The notes under the pieces: generated by a model | What the model saw: the letters and a program-made list of their open reading frames with translations, nothing else | Databases searched by the model: none | What the model was told of the DNA's origin: nothing | Origin: Tannerella sp. | GTDB taxonomy: Bacteria > Bacteroidota > Bacteroidia > Bacteroidales > Tannerellaceae | Reading direction: 5' to 3' | Assembly (NCBI GenBank): GCA_031261145.1 | Contig: JAISJX010000442.1 | Location: forward strand, 1-6,670 | Length of the DNA: 6,670 nucleotides | Made by a program: the position numbers and the translations under genes | In this document: positions 1-6,670 of the stretch, one piece after another | Numbering within the stretch: position 1 is the first letter of the stretch | Layout of the letters: each line of letters starts with the position of its first letter

Positions 1-136
1 TGGTGTGGAAAGAGATTTTGCGAGCATTGACCCCAATGAAGTAAGTTCCATCTCAGTGCTTAAAGATGCTTCGGCGACTGCCGTCTTCGGTGCGCGTGGA
101 GCCAACGGCGTCATCATCGTTACAACCAAACGAGGT
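1..136 (+). other. 3' end of the plug domain of the first SusC
   Basis: These bases encode the last part of the plug that closes the barrel of the first SusC. The segment DPNEVSSISVLKDASATAVF (codons 9-28 counting Val at base 5 as 1) is close to the SusC consensus, in which a Pro-Asn-(Asp/Glu)-hydrophobic run precedes V-L-K-D-A-S. It serves as an internal reference for the divergent plug of the second SusC in this window. Confidence 0.9.
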
Positions 137-2608
137 ACGGAAGGCAAGCCCAAATTGGATTTCACTTACTCTTACGGTATGCAACAACCTATTAATGTAG
201 CGAAACATGTGGACGGATATACAACCATGTCCATGCTGAACAGGGCGCATACCAACGACCAGCAGTTTTCGGCGCTGACGCCCCAATGGCAATTGGACGA
301 ATACCGTCAGCCATCGTCCGAAATCAATGCGCTCCGCTATCCCGATACGGATTGGTTCAATGAATTAACCAAATCGTTTGCGCCTGCCTATAATGTCAAT
401 TTTAATGTAAGCGGCGGCACCAACTTTGTGAAGTATTTTGCTTCCATTGGCTTTTCGCATCAGGGTTCGTTCTTCAAATCGTTCAAATCCGGCAAATTGG
501 ATACTGAGTTTTATTATGACCGTATAAACTATCGCGTAAACCTTGACTTCAACCTGACGAAAAGTACGCTTTTATCCTTCAATCTCGGCGGTAATGTAGG
601 TATCCAGAACCAGCCTGTTTATACCGGTATGACTGGAAACCTCGGTGAAGCGGCATTGTGGAGTTATGTCTTCGGCGCCAGCACCACCAAAGTACCCCTT
701 TATTATCCGGCATGGGTGATGAGGGCTATTCCCGACACCGATTATCCCGGATTGGCAGAAGACCGCCTCATTAACGACATCGGTGATACGGGAATTTACA
801 ATCCGTATTTCGGATTAGCAGGAGGCAGGTTTGAGCAATATACCGATTCAAAGCTGTTTTCGGATATCATTCTTGACCAGAAACTTGATTTTATCACCAA
901 AGGCTTGTCCCTAAAAGGAAAATTCTCTTTGAGCACTTATTACAAATACAATTCGCTTGCCACACAATATACAAACGTCAGTTATTCAATAGACTGGGCA
1001 AAGTATGACGAAGGCAATCAGAATGCATGGAAGCGGGAAGGCGCAACACGTGAAGTTTATACCGACAATCCTGTCTATACCACAGTGGGAGGACTTAGCG
1101 ACGGATATTACCATGACATTTATTATGACATGTCGCTCAATTACGACCGTACTTTCGGCGACCATACCGCTACGGGATTACTTCTGCTTAACCGACAGGA
1201 AAAAGACCGCGGCACGGAATTTCCCTATTATAACGAAGCGATAGTCGCGCGCGCCACTTACGACTATTCCCACAAATATCTGCTTGAATTGAACATGGGT
1301 TACACCGGTTCGGAACGTTTTGCACCCAGCAACAGGTTTGGATTCTTCCCCTCCGCCGCATTGGGTTGGGTGCTTTCGGAAGAAAAATTCTTCAAGAATA
1401 CAATGCCGTGGTGGTTCAACAAAGTAAAATTCCGTTATTCCGAAGGATTGGTAGGCAGCGACTATGCAGCCAACAGATGGCTTTACATAAGCAATTACTC
1501 CAAGGACGCCAACGGCTCGATCAAGGAAGACCCTTCGGCAAATACGGTAGCACAATGGGAAGAAGCCCGGAAACGGGATCTTGGAATAGAATTTGGTTTC
1601 CTGCGCAACGAACTGACGCTTGCCGTCGATTTGTTCGATGAACATCGCGACAAAATGCTTATACCGATCAGCAATACGATTCCCATGTGGGTGGGTAATT
1701 CCTATAAAGAATTGAACAAAGGTGAAATCAAGAAGCACGGTATTGAAGTGGAAGCCGAATATCGCAAGAAGTTGGATAAGGACTGGACGATGTTTCTGCG
1801 AGGCAATTTCGGGTTCAACGAAAACAGGATTCTATATCAGGACGATGCTCCTTATTCCCTGTCGCATCAGAAGAAAACAGGTACGGCTATCGGCGCCCAG
1901 ACTTCGGGGATTTACCTTACAGGCAACGGATTTTATACTTCAATTGATGACATCCATAGCAGCGTATCGGCTTTGCCCGACATCGGCGGCTTGGTGGTGG
2001 GCGACTATAAATACTTGGATTACATGGCAGACGGCATTATCAACCGTGACGACCTGACCCGTATGAAAGGTTCTGCGCAACCTCCAATCGCTTATTCATT
2101 CAGCGGTGGTTTCCAGTGGAAAAATTTTGATTTCAGTATTCTTTTTCAGGGATATGCAGGAAAATACATCAATTTCGACCAACTGTACGAATACGAATTT
2201 TACAAGGGGAACTACAATATGCACCTGTCGCAACTTGATTTTTGGGCGCCTTGGAACCTTGACGGTAATCATGCCGCCTTGCATTACGCTCCTTCCTACG
2301 CCTCCAATTTAGTGTGGTCGGGAATAGGCGAAAGTCAGACCGCTGCCGGATATAGCGGCAAAATGCTTGGAAAATCATGGCGTAACGCCGATTTCCTGCG
2401 TTTGAAGGAACTGTACATAGGTTATTCCGTCAGACCCGAACGTCTGAACCGTTTGATGGGTATAAAAAGCATAAAGATTTACTTTACAGGTAATAATTTG
2501 CTTACATTCACAAAACTGATTGAAGGAGATCCCGAAAACACCTATCTGCTTTATGGCAATTATCCGCAGACGAGAACCATCAAGGCAGGAATTGATATTT
2601 CATTTTAA
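1..2608 (+). CDS. SusC/RagA-family TonB-dependent outer-membrane transporter, 5'-truncated by window edge
   Basis: This is the C-terminal part (868 visible residues) of an outer-membrane transporter that imports oligosaccharides or similar polymers with TonB/ExbBD energy, working with the SusD-like lipoprotein encoded directly downstream. The reading frame is already open at base 2 (GGT, Gly) and reads Gly-Val-Glu-Arg-Asp, matching the V-D-G-V plug motif of the family. The GTG at 5-7 is therefore an internal Val codon, not a start. Counting that Val as residue 1, the end of the plug domain is at 1-44, with the SusC hallmark VLKDASATAVFGARGANGV (18-36) and VTTKRG (39-44). The rest is barrel, including YPDTDW, NVSGG and the loop/strand motif RFAPSNRFGFFPS (438-450) followed by GWVLSEEKF. 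It ends in IDISF with the terminal Phe expected of a BAM-recognised beta-strand. Signal peptide, regulatory-like domain and TonB box lie upstream, roughly 200 residues by family length. The family is certain; the substrate is unknown. Confidence 0.96.
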   Translation, partial: GVERDFASIDPNEVSSISVLKDASATAVFGARGANGVIIVTTKRGTEGKPKLDFTYSYGMQQPINVAKHVDGYTTMSMLNRAHTNDQQFSALTPQWQLDEYRQPSSEINALRYPDTDWFNELTKSFAPAYNVNFNVSGGTNFVKYFASIGFSHQGSFFKSFKSGKLDTEFYYDRINYRVNLDFNLTKSTLLSFNLGGNVGIQNQPVYTGMTGNLGEAALWSYVFGASTTKVPLYYPAWVMRAIPDTDYPGLAEDRLINDIGDTGIYNPYFGLAGGRFEQYTDSKLFSDIILDQKLDFITKGLSLKGKFSLSTYYKYNSLATQYTNVSYSIDWAKYDEGNQNAWKREGATREVYTDNPVYTTVGGLSDGYYHDIYYDMSLNYDRTFGDHTATGLLLLNRQEKDRGTEFPYYNEAIVARATYDYSHKYLLELNMGYTGSERFAPSNRFGFFPSAALGWVLSEEKFFKNTMPWWFNKVKFRYSEGLVGSDYAANRWLYISNYSKDANGSIKEDPSANTVAQWEEARKRDLGIEFGFLRNELTLAVDLFDEHRDKMLIPISNTIPMWVGNSYKELNKGEIKKHGIEVEAEYRKKLDKDWTMFLRGNFGFNENRILYQDDAPYSLSHQKKTGTAIGAQTSGIYLTGNGFYTSIDDIHSSVSALPDIGGLVVGDYKYLDYMADGIINRDDLTRMKGSAQPPIAYSFSGGFQWKNFDFSILFQGYAGKYINFDQLYEYEFYKGNYNMHLSQLDFWAPWNLDGNHAALHYAPSYASNLVWSGIGESQTAAGYSGKMLGKSWRNADFLRLKELYIGYSVRPERLNRLMGIKSIKIYFTGNNLLTFTKLIEGDPENTYLLYGNYPQTRTIKAGIDISF

Positions 2609-2628
2609 CGCAATAAAGAGTTGACATT
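2609..2628 (+). promoter_or_regulatory. 20-base intergenic gap with weak SD-like AAAGAG
   Basis: This is the only non-coding sequence between genes in the window. It holds AAAGAG at 2615-2620, eight bases before the ATG at 2629, a poor match to a Shine-Dalgarno core. That is usual in Bacteroidota, where A-rich leaders and weak SDs are common. The gap is too short for a promoter plus leader or for a terminator hairpin, so the SusD gene is inferred to be co-transcribed with the upstream SusC gene. Confidence 0.4.
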
Positions 2629-2703
2629 ATGAAAAATAATTTTAAGAAACAAATATTTTCAATATTGCTGATGGTTTCAATGACCGCCGGTTTGTCTTCA
2701 TGT
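2629..2703 (+). other. Type II (lipoprotein) signal peptide with lipobox of the SusD-like protein
   Basis: Residues 1-25 have Lys at 2, 6 and 7, a hydrophobic core at about 9-22 (IFSILLMVSMTAGL) and the lipobox L22-S23-S24-C25. Signal peptidase II would cut before C25. The following Leu-Glu-Glu places two acids at +2 and +3, compatible with export to the cell surface. Internal Met codons at residues 15 and 18 would remove the basic n-region, which supports the ATG at 2629 as the start. Confidence 0.9.
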
Positions 2704-4488
2704 CTGGAAGAATATCTTGACCATGCGCCCGATTCGGGATTGGACGACGAACAGGTTTTTACCAACTATGCAAACTTCAAGAACTACCTCTACTCCGTAT
2801 ATAACGGAGCAGGCAACGACAGCGGTACCGGTCAGAACATCAAGCCTCATTTTCCATTGTTTTTTCACATCTGGGATCAGAAACTGACCGTCGAATCGCT
2901 CACCGATATGTGCGACATGGCGCGTAACCAGAATGCACAACAGCCCAAGCGCGGTGAAGCGTCGGAAGGGTTTGCCGGCAGAATGGGCTATTATAAAGAC
3001 CGTTCGCGGGTGCCTCATTCGTGGAAAGCCATCCGGATAGTAAACAAATGTATGGAAAACATAGACCGCGTGAAGGAACTGAGTAATGCGGAGAAGAGTG
3101 ATTTTCTCGGTCAGGCGTACTTTGTACGTGCATTCTGTCATTTTGAACTTTTCCGCCTTTATGGTACATTACCTTACGTGGACAAGGCGCTCGGACCTGA
3201 TGACGACTGGGACATGGCGCGTGAAGAAGTCGGCGTATTTTTGCACAAAGTAGCCGATGATTTTGAAACTGCCGCCACCTGTTTCGCAGCAGCCGGAAAG
3301 ATGCGCCGCGATCCTGCATCGGGAGCCGGACACCTCAGCGATCCCGACCAGAACAAACCGAACGGATGTACGGCAAAAGCATTTAAAGCGAGAGCTTTGC
3401 TTTATCTGGCAAGCCCCTTAAATAATCCTTCGGGAGACCAATCGCTATGGGTGGAGGCGGCGAATGCCTGCAAGGAAGCGCTTGACGCTGCATTGGCAAA
3501 CGGTTATGCACTACTGTCGAAAGCCGATTATACAAGAAATTTTTACGGTACGGACTATACGAATGAGCAACTTTGGGGATATGCGGCAGGGTCGTTCAAT
3601 TATAATACGGGAAGCCTTGAAACATTCATTCCACGCGCTTTTTCGGGACAAGCCAACGCTTCGGGACAATGCCCGACCGAAAATTTCGTAAGCCGCTTTG
3701 AAACGGACGAAGGTTATCCTCTCTATACGGAAGCCGAACGCAACACTGCAATAGCCGCAGGAAAATATAATGAACAAAATCCATACGCGCACCGCGATCC
3801 GCGTTTTGACAATGCTGTGATTTATAATCAAAAGCCGTTGAACGGTTATGGAAACGCTTCGCTTTATATTGAAGAAGACGGTACAAAACCGTCAACTTCA
3901 CTGATGCCGGACTTACCAGCCGACCGTTATACACGTACCGGATATTACGAGTGCAAACGCACAGGACCATTGGCTCAAAACTCGTCCGTCAAAACCCAGC
4001 GTTTGACGGATCCGATAATACGGCTTGCCGAATTGTACCTGAACTACGCGGAAGCGGTCAACGAAGCCTACGGTCCCGACGGAAGGGCGCCGGGCAGCGA
4101 GTTGACGGCTTTGGAGGCTGTCAATAGTATTCGCGAACGTGTCGGAATGCCGCCGGTGTTAAACCCGTTTACGGTAAGCAAGGATGTCTTCCGTCCAAGA
4201 ATCAAGAACGAGCGTATCGTAGAATTGTGCTTCGAGGGATTCCATTATTATTGTGACATCCGTCGTTGGAAAGACGCCCCTCAAATCATGTCGGGCACAC
4301 TTTACGGCATACGGGCAGTTAGGCTCAGAACCTCCGACGCGGTAAATTATCCGACGGGATTCCGTTATTCGCGTATTCCGCTTGACGCCGACCGTCAAGT
4401 AGCATGGGTGAACGGAATGGAATATGTCCCGTTTACAAAAGCAGAATTAGCAAAAATGAAAAACTATATACCGAATACATCATGGTAA
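2629..4488 (+). CDS. SusD/RagB-family nutrient-binding outer-membrane lipoprotein
   Basis: A complete 619-residue surface lipoprotein, expected to act as the glycan-binding lid on its SusC partner. The start at 2629 gives a basic n-region (KNNFKK), a hydrophobic stretch and a lipobox LSSC with the lipidated Cys at residue 25. Acidic residues E27-E28 just after the Cys resemble a Bacteroidota surface-export signal. The segment CLEEYLDHAPDSG is a typical mature SusD N-terminus. Family motifs follow in order: SWKAIRIVNKC (131-141); GQAYFVRAFCHFELFRLYG (161-179), a TPR-like helix pair; KAFKARALLYLASPLNN (250-266); RLAELYLNYAEA (465-476); a VNSIRERVGMP segment; and NERIVELCFEGFHYYCDIRR (527-546) followed by W547. 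The N-terminal SusD-like domain covers about residues 25-220 and the RagB/SusD domain about 300-619. Length is normal to slightly long (usual 500-650). The gene follows the SusC gene by 20 bases and its stop overlaps the next start, pointing to one operon. Ligand unknown. Confidence 0.97.
   Translation: MKNNFKKQIFSILLMVSMTAGLSSCLEEYLDHAPDSGLDDEQVFTNYANFKNYLYSVYNGAGNDSGTGQNIKPHFPLFFHIWDQKLTVESLTDMCDMARNQNAQQPKRGEASEGFAGRMGYYKDRSRVPHSWKAIRIVNKCMENIDRVKELSNAEKSDFLGQAYFVRAFCHFELFRLYGTLPYVDKALGPDDDWDMAREEVGVFLHKVADDFETAATCFAAAGKMRRDPASGAGHLSDPDQNKPNGCTAKAFKARALLYLASPLNNPSGDQSLWVEAANACKEALDAALANGYALLSKADYTRNFYGTDYTNEQLWGYAAGSFNYNTGSLETFIPRAFSGQANASGQCPTENFVSRFETDEGYPLYTEAERNTAIAAGKYNEQNPYAHRDPRFDNAVIYNQKPLNGYGNASLYIEEDGTKPSTSLMPDLPADRYTRTGYYECKRTGPLAQNSSVKTQRLTDPIIRLAELYLNYAEAVNEAYGPDGRAPGSELTALEAVNSIRERVGMPPVLNPFTVSKDVFRPRIKNERIVELCFEGFHYYCDIRRWKDAPQIMSGTLYGIRAVRLRTSDAVNYPTGFRYSRIPLDADRQVAWVNGMEYVPFTKAELAKMKNYIPNTSW
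4482..4488 (+). promoter_or_regulatory. Stop/start overlap ATGGTAA, likely translational coupling of SusD and second SusC
   Basis: The ATG of the second SusC (4482-4484) lies inside the last codons of the SusD gene, whose TAA is at 4486-4488. No Shine-Dalgarno-like sequence is seen in the 30 bases upstream; the region is A/T-rich coding sequence. The next in-frame ATG (4512) would remove the basic n-region (Lys4, Lys6) of the signal peptide, so 4482 is preferred. Termination-reinitiation is the simplest inferred mode of translation. Confidence 0.6.
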
Positions 4489-4553
4489 ACAAAATAAAAC
4501 TAATACAGGTTATGTTGCTGATTTGCGTATTGGCAATCGGTCAACTGTCGGCT
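4482..4553 (+). other. Sec (type I) signal peptide of the second SusC
   Basis: Residues 1-24 show Lys4 and Lys6, a hydrophobic core (VMLLICVLAIG, 10-20) and a signal peptidase I site L22-S23-A24 before Q25. A mature N-terminus at Gln right after the A-x-A-like site is common in SusC-family proteins. There is no lipobox, as expected for an integral barrel protein. Confidence 0.85.
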
Positions 4554-6670
4554 CAGAATCCGGCATCGAAAAATATTACGGTTGTCGTTAAAAGCGACAA
4601 CGGAGAGGTTTTACCTGATGTGCAGGTGATTGTGGACGAAGGAATACAACATCTCCGTACCGGCAATGATGGAAAAGTACAATTTGAATCGCGTCCGGGT
4701 GCGCCTGTTACTTTCTACAAACGGGGATTTGTAAGAAATGTCAAACAAGCCGGAGAATTGCAATCAGCCGGAGAAATAACATTAACAACGGCTGAATTGT
4801 TCGCTTCGGAAGAAGATGTTATTCCGCTGCCTTTCAACAATATCTTGAAAAAACATTCGGTTGGAAGTTCGGTTGTGCTGACGGGAGACGATTTGGAGCA
4901 GTTCAGCACATCGGACATTCGTAACGCTCTCACAGGATTGGTTGCGGGCATTGAAGTGATTGAAAGACATGGAGCGCCCGGTATGACAGCCTTGGAACGG
5001 ATAAACCGTTGGGACGCAGGTTCAAAAGTGGATATCACAGGGCGCGGCAAAACTTTTATGTACATGGTTGACGGAGTGCCGGTTGACATTGCCGAGACGC
5101 CTCTTGACCCGCAGGAAATAGAGACGGTAACCATTGTAAGGGATGTGGTGGAAAAAGCATTGTATGGCGCTTTTGCAGCCAACGGTATCGTGTATATCAA
5201 GACCAAAACGGGACGACATAACGACCGCGTCCTGAATGTCAGTGTCGAATCGGGAATTAAATTTATTGACAGAATGCCCGAATATACAAACGGTACGGAC
5301 TATGCCCGCCTTAATAACATCGCAAGACGTAACAGCGGATTGGACCCCCTTTATTCGGAGACCGAAATTGCGGCTTACGCACTGAATAATCCTTACGACA
5401 CGCTGTTTCCCAACACTGACTTCCGGAAACTGCTGCTGAAAGAATCATCCGATTATAACCGGATTAATGTATCTTCGGGAGGCGGCAACAATACGCTCAA
5501 ATATTATGCCTTTCTGGGTTATACAGGCGAAGATGACATCCTGAAAATAGGTTCTTCCTCGCGTTATGACCGTGTAAATCTCAATTCCAACCTCAGTATC
5601 AATTTGAACGACTTCGTAACGACATGTTTCGGGATATTTTCTTCCATCGCTTACCGGAAATCGCCCAACTATGGATATAGCGCCAATTATTCGAGTGAAG
5701 ACGAAAGTTCAAACACGACGATTGGCGTTTATGAGTTTCCCGATATAATACAAAACGTGAATCTGATACCGGGAATTTCATTTCCGGCATATTGGACGGA
5801 AACCGAAAATATATCGGGCGGTTACGTAGTCAGCGACCTTTTTCAGCAAAACCCTGTCGGAAATATGATGAACAACGGCTATTATACGGAAAGTACCCGC
5901 CGGGGACTTATGCATGCGGCTCTTGACATGGATTTCGGGTTCCTGCTTAAAGGGCTTACGGCTACACTGTTCGGCTCTTTCGACGCCACAAACTTGGTTC
6001 GCCTCGGTAAAGCCGAAAACTACGACGCCTACATTATTGTTAGAGACCCATCCTTACCGGGAGGATATACTTACCAGAAAAGCAGCAGCCATACCCGAAG
6101 CGATATGGCAAATAAAACCAAATTGGCAGATTATCTTTCGCAACGATTTTTCGGCTCGTTTAAAGCGGCATGGAAAAGAGAACTCGGCGACCACAATATT
6201 GACGCCGCATTGACCTCTTTCATCACCAAACGAACATTAAAATTTATTACGGAACATCGCAGGGAAGTAACAAATACTTTTTCGGGACGTTATGCCTATA
6301 AAAACCGCTATCTGTTCCAGACCGCCTTGGGATTATCGGGAACGTATTCCTTGAAAAACAACCGTTATGCTTTTTCTCCGACTTTCGGCGCCGGTTGGAT
6401 TCTTTCGGAAGAAGATTTTATGAAGGATGTATCTTTCCTTGATTTTCTTAAAGTGAAAGCTGAGGGCGGGCTGCTTCATTACGACGGTTCCATGTCGGCA
6501 TACAGGGATGTGGACAATTTCAGTTGGCAAACCAACGGTCAGGCATTCGGTCCTCATATTAACAACCAATGGTTCGGCAGTACGACAAGCGGAAATGTAG
6601 TTCGCATTTATCCGTCCCTGATAGGTAATCCCGATTTGCGCCTCGAACAACGCAAAGAATTTTCCGCAGG
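4482..6670 (+). CDS. Second, divergent SusC/RagA-family TonB-dependent transporter, 3'-truncated by window edge
   Basis: An uninterrupted reading frame from ATG 4482 to the window end (729 codons plus 2 bases, no stop), so the 3' end lies outside. The protein has a Sec signal peptide (1-24, LSA|Q). A carboxypeptidase-regulatory-like beta-sandwich follows (about 31-105; GEVLPDVQVIVDEG and TGNDGKVQF are the consensus parts). Then come a possible TonB box EDVIPLPF (111-118), a plug (about 125-245) with FMYMVDGVPVD (192-202) and YGAFAANGIVYIKTKTG (228-244), and the first part of the beta-barrel. Barrel motifs include NVSSGGGNN, RYAYKNRYLFQ, FGAGWILSEEDF and GNPDLRLEQRKEF, all in the usual SusC order. 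The plug is unusual: it lacks the L-K-D-A-S core (it reads RDVVEKALYG) and has an extra stretch after GAPG. The start overlaps the SusD stop, so the gene is probably translated by coupling. It should import a glycan-like substrate, probably with a second SusD encoded downstream, but neither is seen here. Confidence 0.94.
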   Translation, partial: MVNKIKLIQVMLLICVLAIGQLSAQNPASKNITVVVKSDNGEVLPDVQVIVDEGIQHLRTGNDGKVQFESRPGAPVTFYKRGFVRNVKQAGELQSAGEITLTTAELFASEEDVIPLPFNNILKKHSVGSSVVLTGDDLEQFSTSDIRNALTGLVAGIEVIERHGAPGMTALERINRWDAGSKVDITGRGKTFMYMVDGVPVDIAETPLDPQEIETVTIVRDVVEKALYGAFAANGIVYIKTKTGRHNDRVLNVSVESGIKFIDRMPEYTNGTDYARLNNIARRNSGLDPLYSETEIAAYALNNPYDTLFPNTDFRKLLLKESSDYNRINVSSGGGNNTLKYYAFLGYTGEDDILKIGSSSRYDRVNLNSNLSINLNDFVTTCFGIFSSIAYRKSPNYGYSANYSSEDESSNTTIGVYEFPDIIQNVNLIPGISFPAYWTETENISGGYVVSDLFQQNPVGNMMNNGYYTESTRRGLMHAALDMDFGFLLKGLTATLFGSFDATNLVRLGKAENYDAYIIVRDPSLPGGYTYQKSSSHTRSDMANKTKLADYLSQRFFGSFKAAWKRELGDHNIDAALTSFITKRTLKFITEHRREVTNTFSGRYAYKNRYLFQTALGLSGTYSLKNNRYAFSPTFGAGWILSEEDFMKDVSFLDFLKVKAEGGLLHYDGSMSAYRDVDNFSWQTNGQAFGPHINNQWFGSTTSGNVVRIYPSLIGNPDLRLEQRKEFSA
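4572..4805 (+). other. Carboxypeptidase-regulatory-like N-terminal domain of the second SusC
   Basis: Residues about 31-108 follow the pattern of the beta-sandwich domain that precedes the TonB box in SusC-type transporters. ITVVVKSDNGEVLPDVQVIV gives the first two strands, the turn TGNDGKVQF matches the usual T-(D/N)-x-x-G-x-(F/Y) turn, and YKRGFV stands where the family has a Gly-Tyr motif. The domain is followed by ITLTTAELFASEED. Its function in transport is not well settled. Confidence 0.7.
4854..5216 (+). other. Divergent TonB-dependent-receptor plug domain of the second SusC
   Basis: Residues about 125-245. Recognisable parts are SVVLTGDDLEQF (130-141), the ALTGLVAGIEV stretch (149-159; family consensus A-L-x-G-x-V-A-G-V-x-V), GAPG (164-167), VDGVP (196-200), PQEIETVTIV (210-219) and AANGIVYIKTK (232-242). 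Two departures from consensus are visible: a longer link of about 17 residues between GAPG and ITGRG, and RDVVEKALYG in place of the usual (L)KDASA-x-x-(I/L)YG. The frame stays open throughout, so this is divergence and not a frameshift. Confidence 0.8.

Noticed and set aside
5..7. GTG as the start codon of the first SusC
   Set aside because: The frame is open before it and encodes Gly-Val-Glu-Arg-Asp in the middle of a plug domain. A start here would leave a barrel with no signal peptide. The gene is cut by the window edge.
1178..1738. 186-codon open frame on the minus strand
   Set aside because: It lies wholly inside the barrel part of the first SusC. Its translation shows no recognisable domain or plausible signal, so it is an antisense shadow.
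2491..2500. TAATAATTTG as a Bacteroidota -7 promoter element (TAnnTTTG) before the SusD gene
   Set aside because: The spacing is one base off the consensus, there is no TTTG-type -33 element at the right distance, and it lies inside the first SusC gene about 130 bases before the SusD start.
2698..3141. 147-codon open frame on the minus strand, and a further one at 2900-3319
   Set aside because: Both are antisense to the conserved N-terminal half of the SusD gene, overlap each other in different frames, and resemble no known family.
4715..5206. 163-codon open frame on the minus strand
   Set aside because: It is antisense to the well-supported N-terminal and plug regions of the second SusC. 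Its Ser/Thr/Pro-rich composition is what the reverse complement of such coding sequence gives.
5914..6213. 99-codon open frame on the plus strand
   Set aside because: It is an out-of-frame reading of the second SusC, whose own frame is open through this region with barrel-like sequence.
4482..6670. Second SusC as a frameshifted or decayed gene
   Set aside because: Codon-by-codon reading from 4482 to the end finds no stop and keeps SusC motifs in order in a single frame. The unusual plug is divergence, not decay.

Overview
The window is part of a polysaccharide-utilisation-type locus (PUL) of a Bacteroidota bacterium, most likely from the order Bacteroidales. The evidence is the content: SusC/RagA-type TonB-dependent transporters paired with a SusD/RagB lipoprotein. 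Other pointers are the near absence of Shine-Dalgarno sequences, base composition in the mid to upper 40s % GC by eye, and very tight gene packing on one strand. The genus cannot be read from the sequence.

Layout, all on the + strand: (1) bases 1-2608 hold the 3' part of a SusC-like transporter gene that starts upstream of the window; the visible protein begins in the middle of the plug domain and runs to the natural C-terminus. (2) After a 20-base gap, bases 2629-4488 hold a complete SusD/RagB-like lipoprotein gene of 619 codons. (3) Overlapping its stop codon by 7 bases (ATGGTAA), a second, complete-at-the-5'-end SusC-like gene starts at 4482 and stays open to the window end (729 codons plus 2 bases). 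It has a signal peptide, a carboxypeptidase-regulatory-like domain, a divergent plug and the first part of a barrel. There is no non-coding stretch longer than 20 bases, and no promoter, terminator, RNA gene, mobile element or CRISPR is visible.

The genes probably work as outer-membrane uptake machinery. The first SusC and the SusD should form a barrel-plus-lid complex that captures an oligosaccharide or other polymer fragment and imports it with TonB energy. The second SusC is only distantly similar to the first, so this is not a recent duplication. It suggests a tandem susCD arrangement whose second susD would lie just beyond the right edge. No enzyme or regulator gene is inside the window, so the substrate cannot be inferred. 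I see no clearly undescribed system. The most unusual part is the plug of the second SusC and its translationally coupled start.
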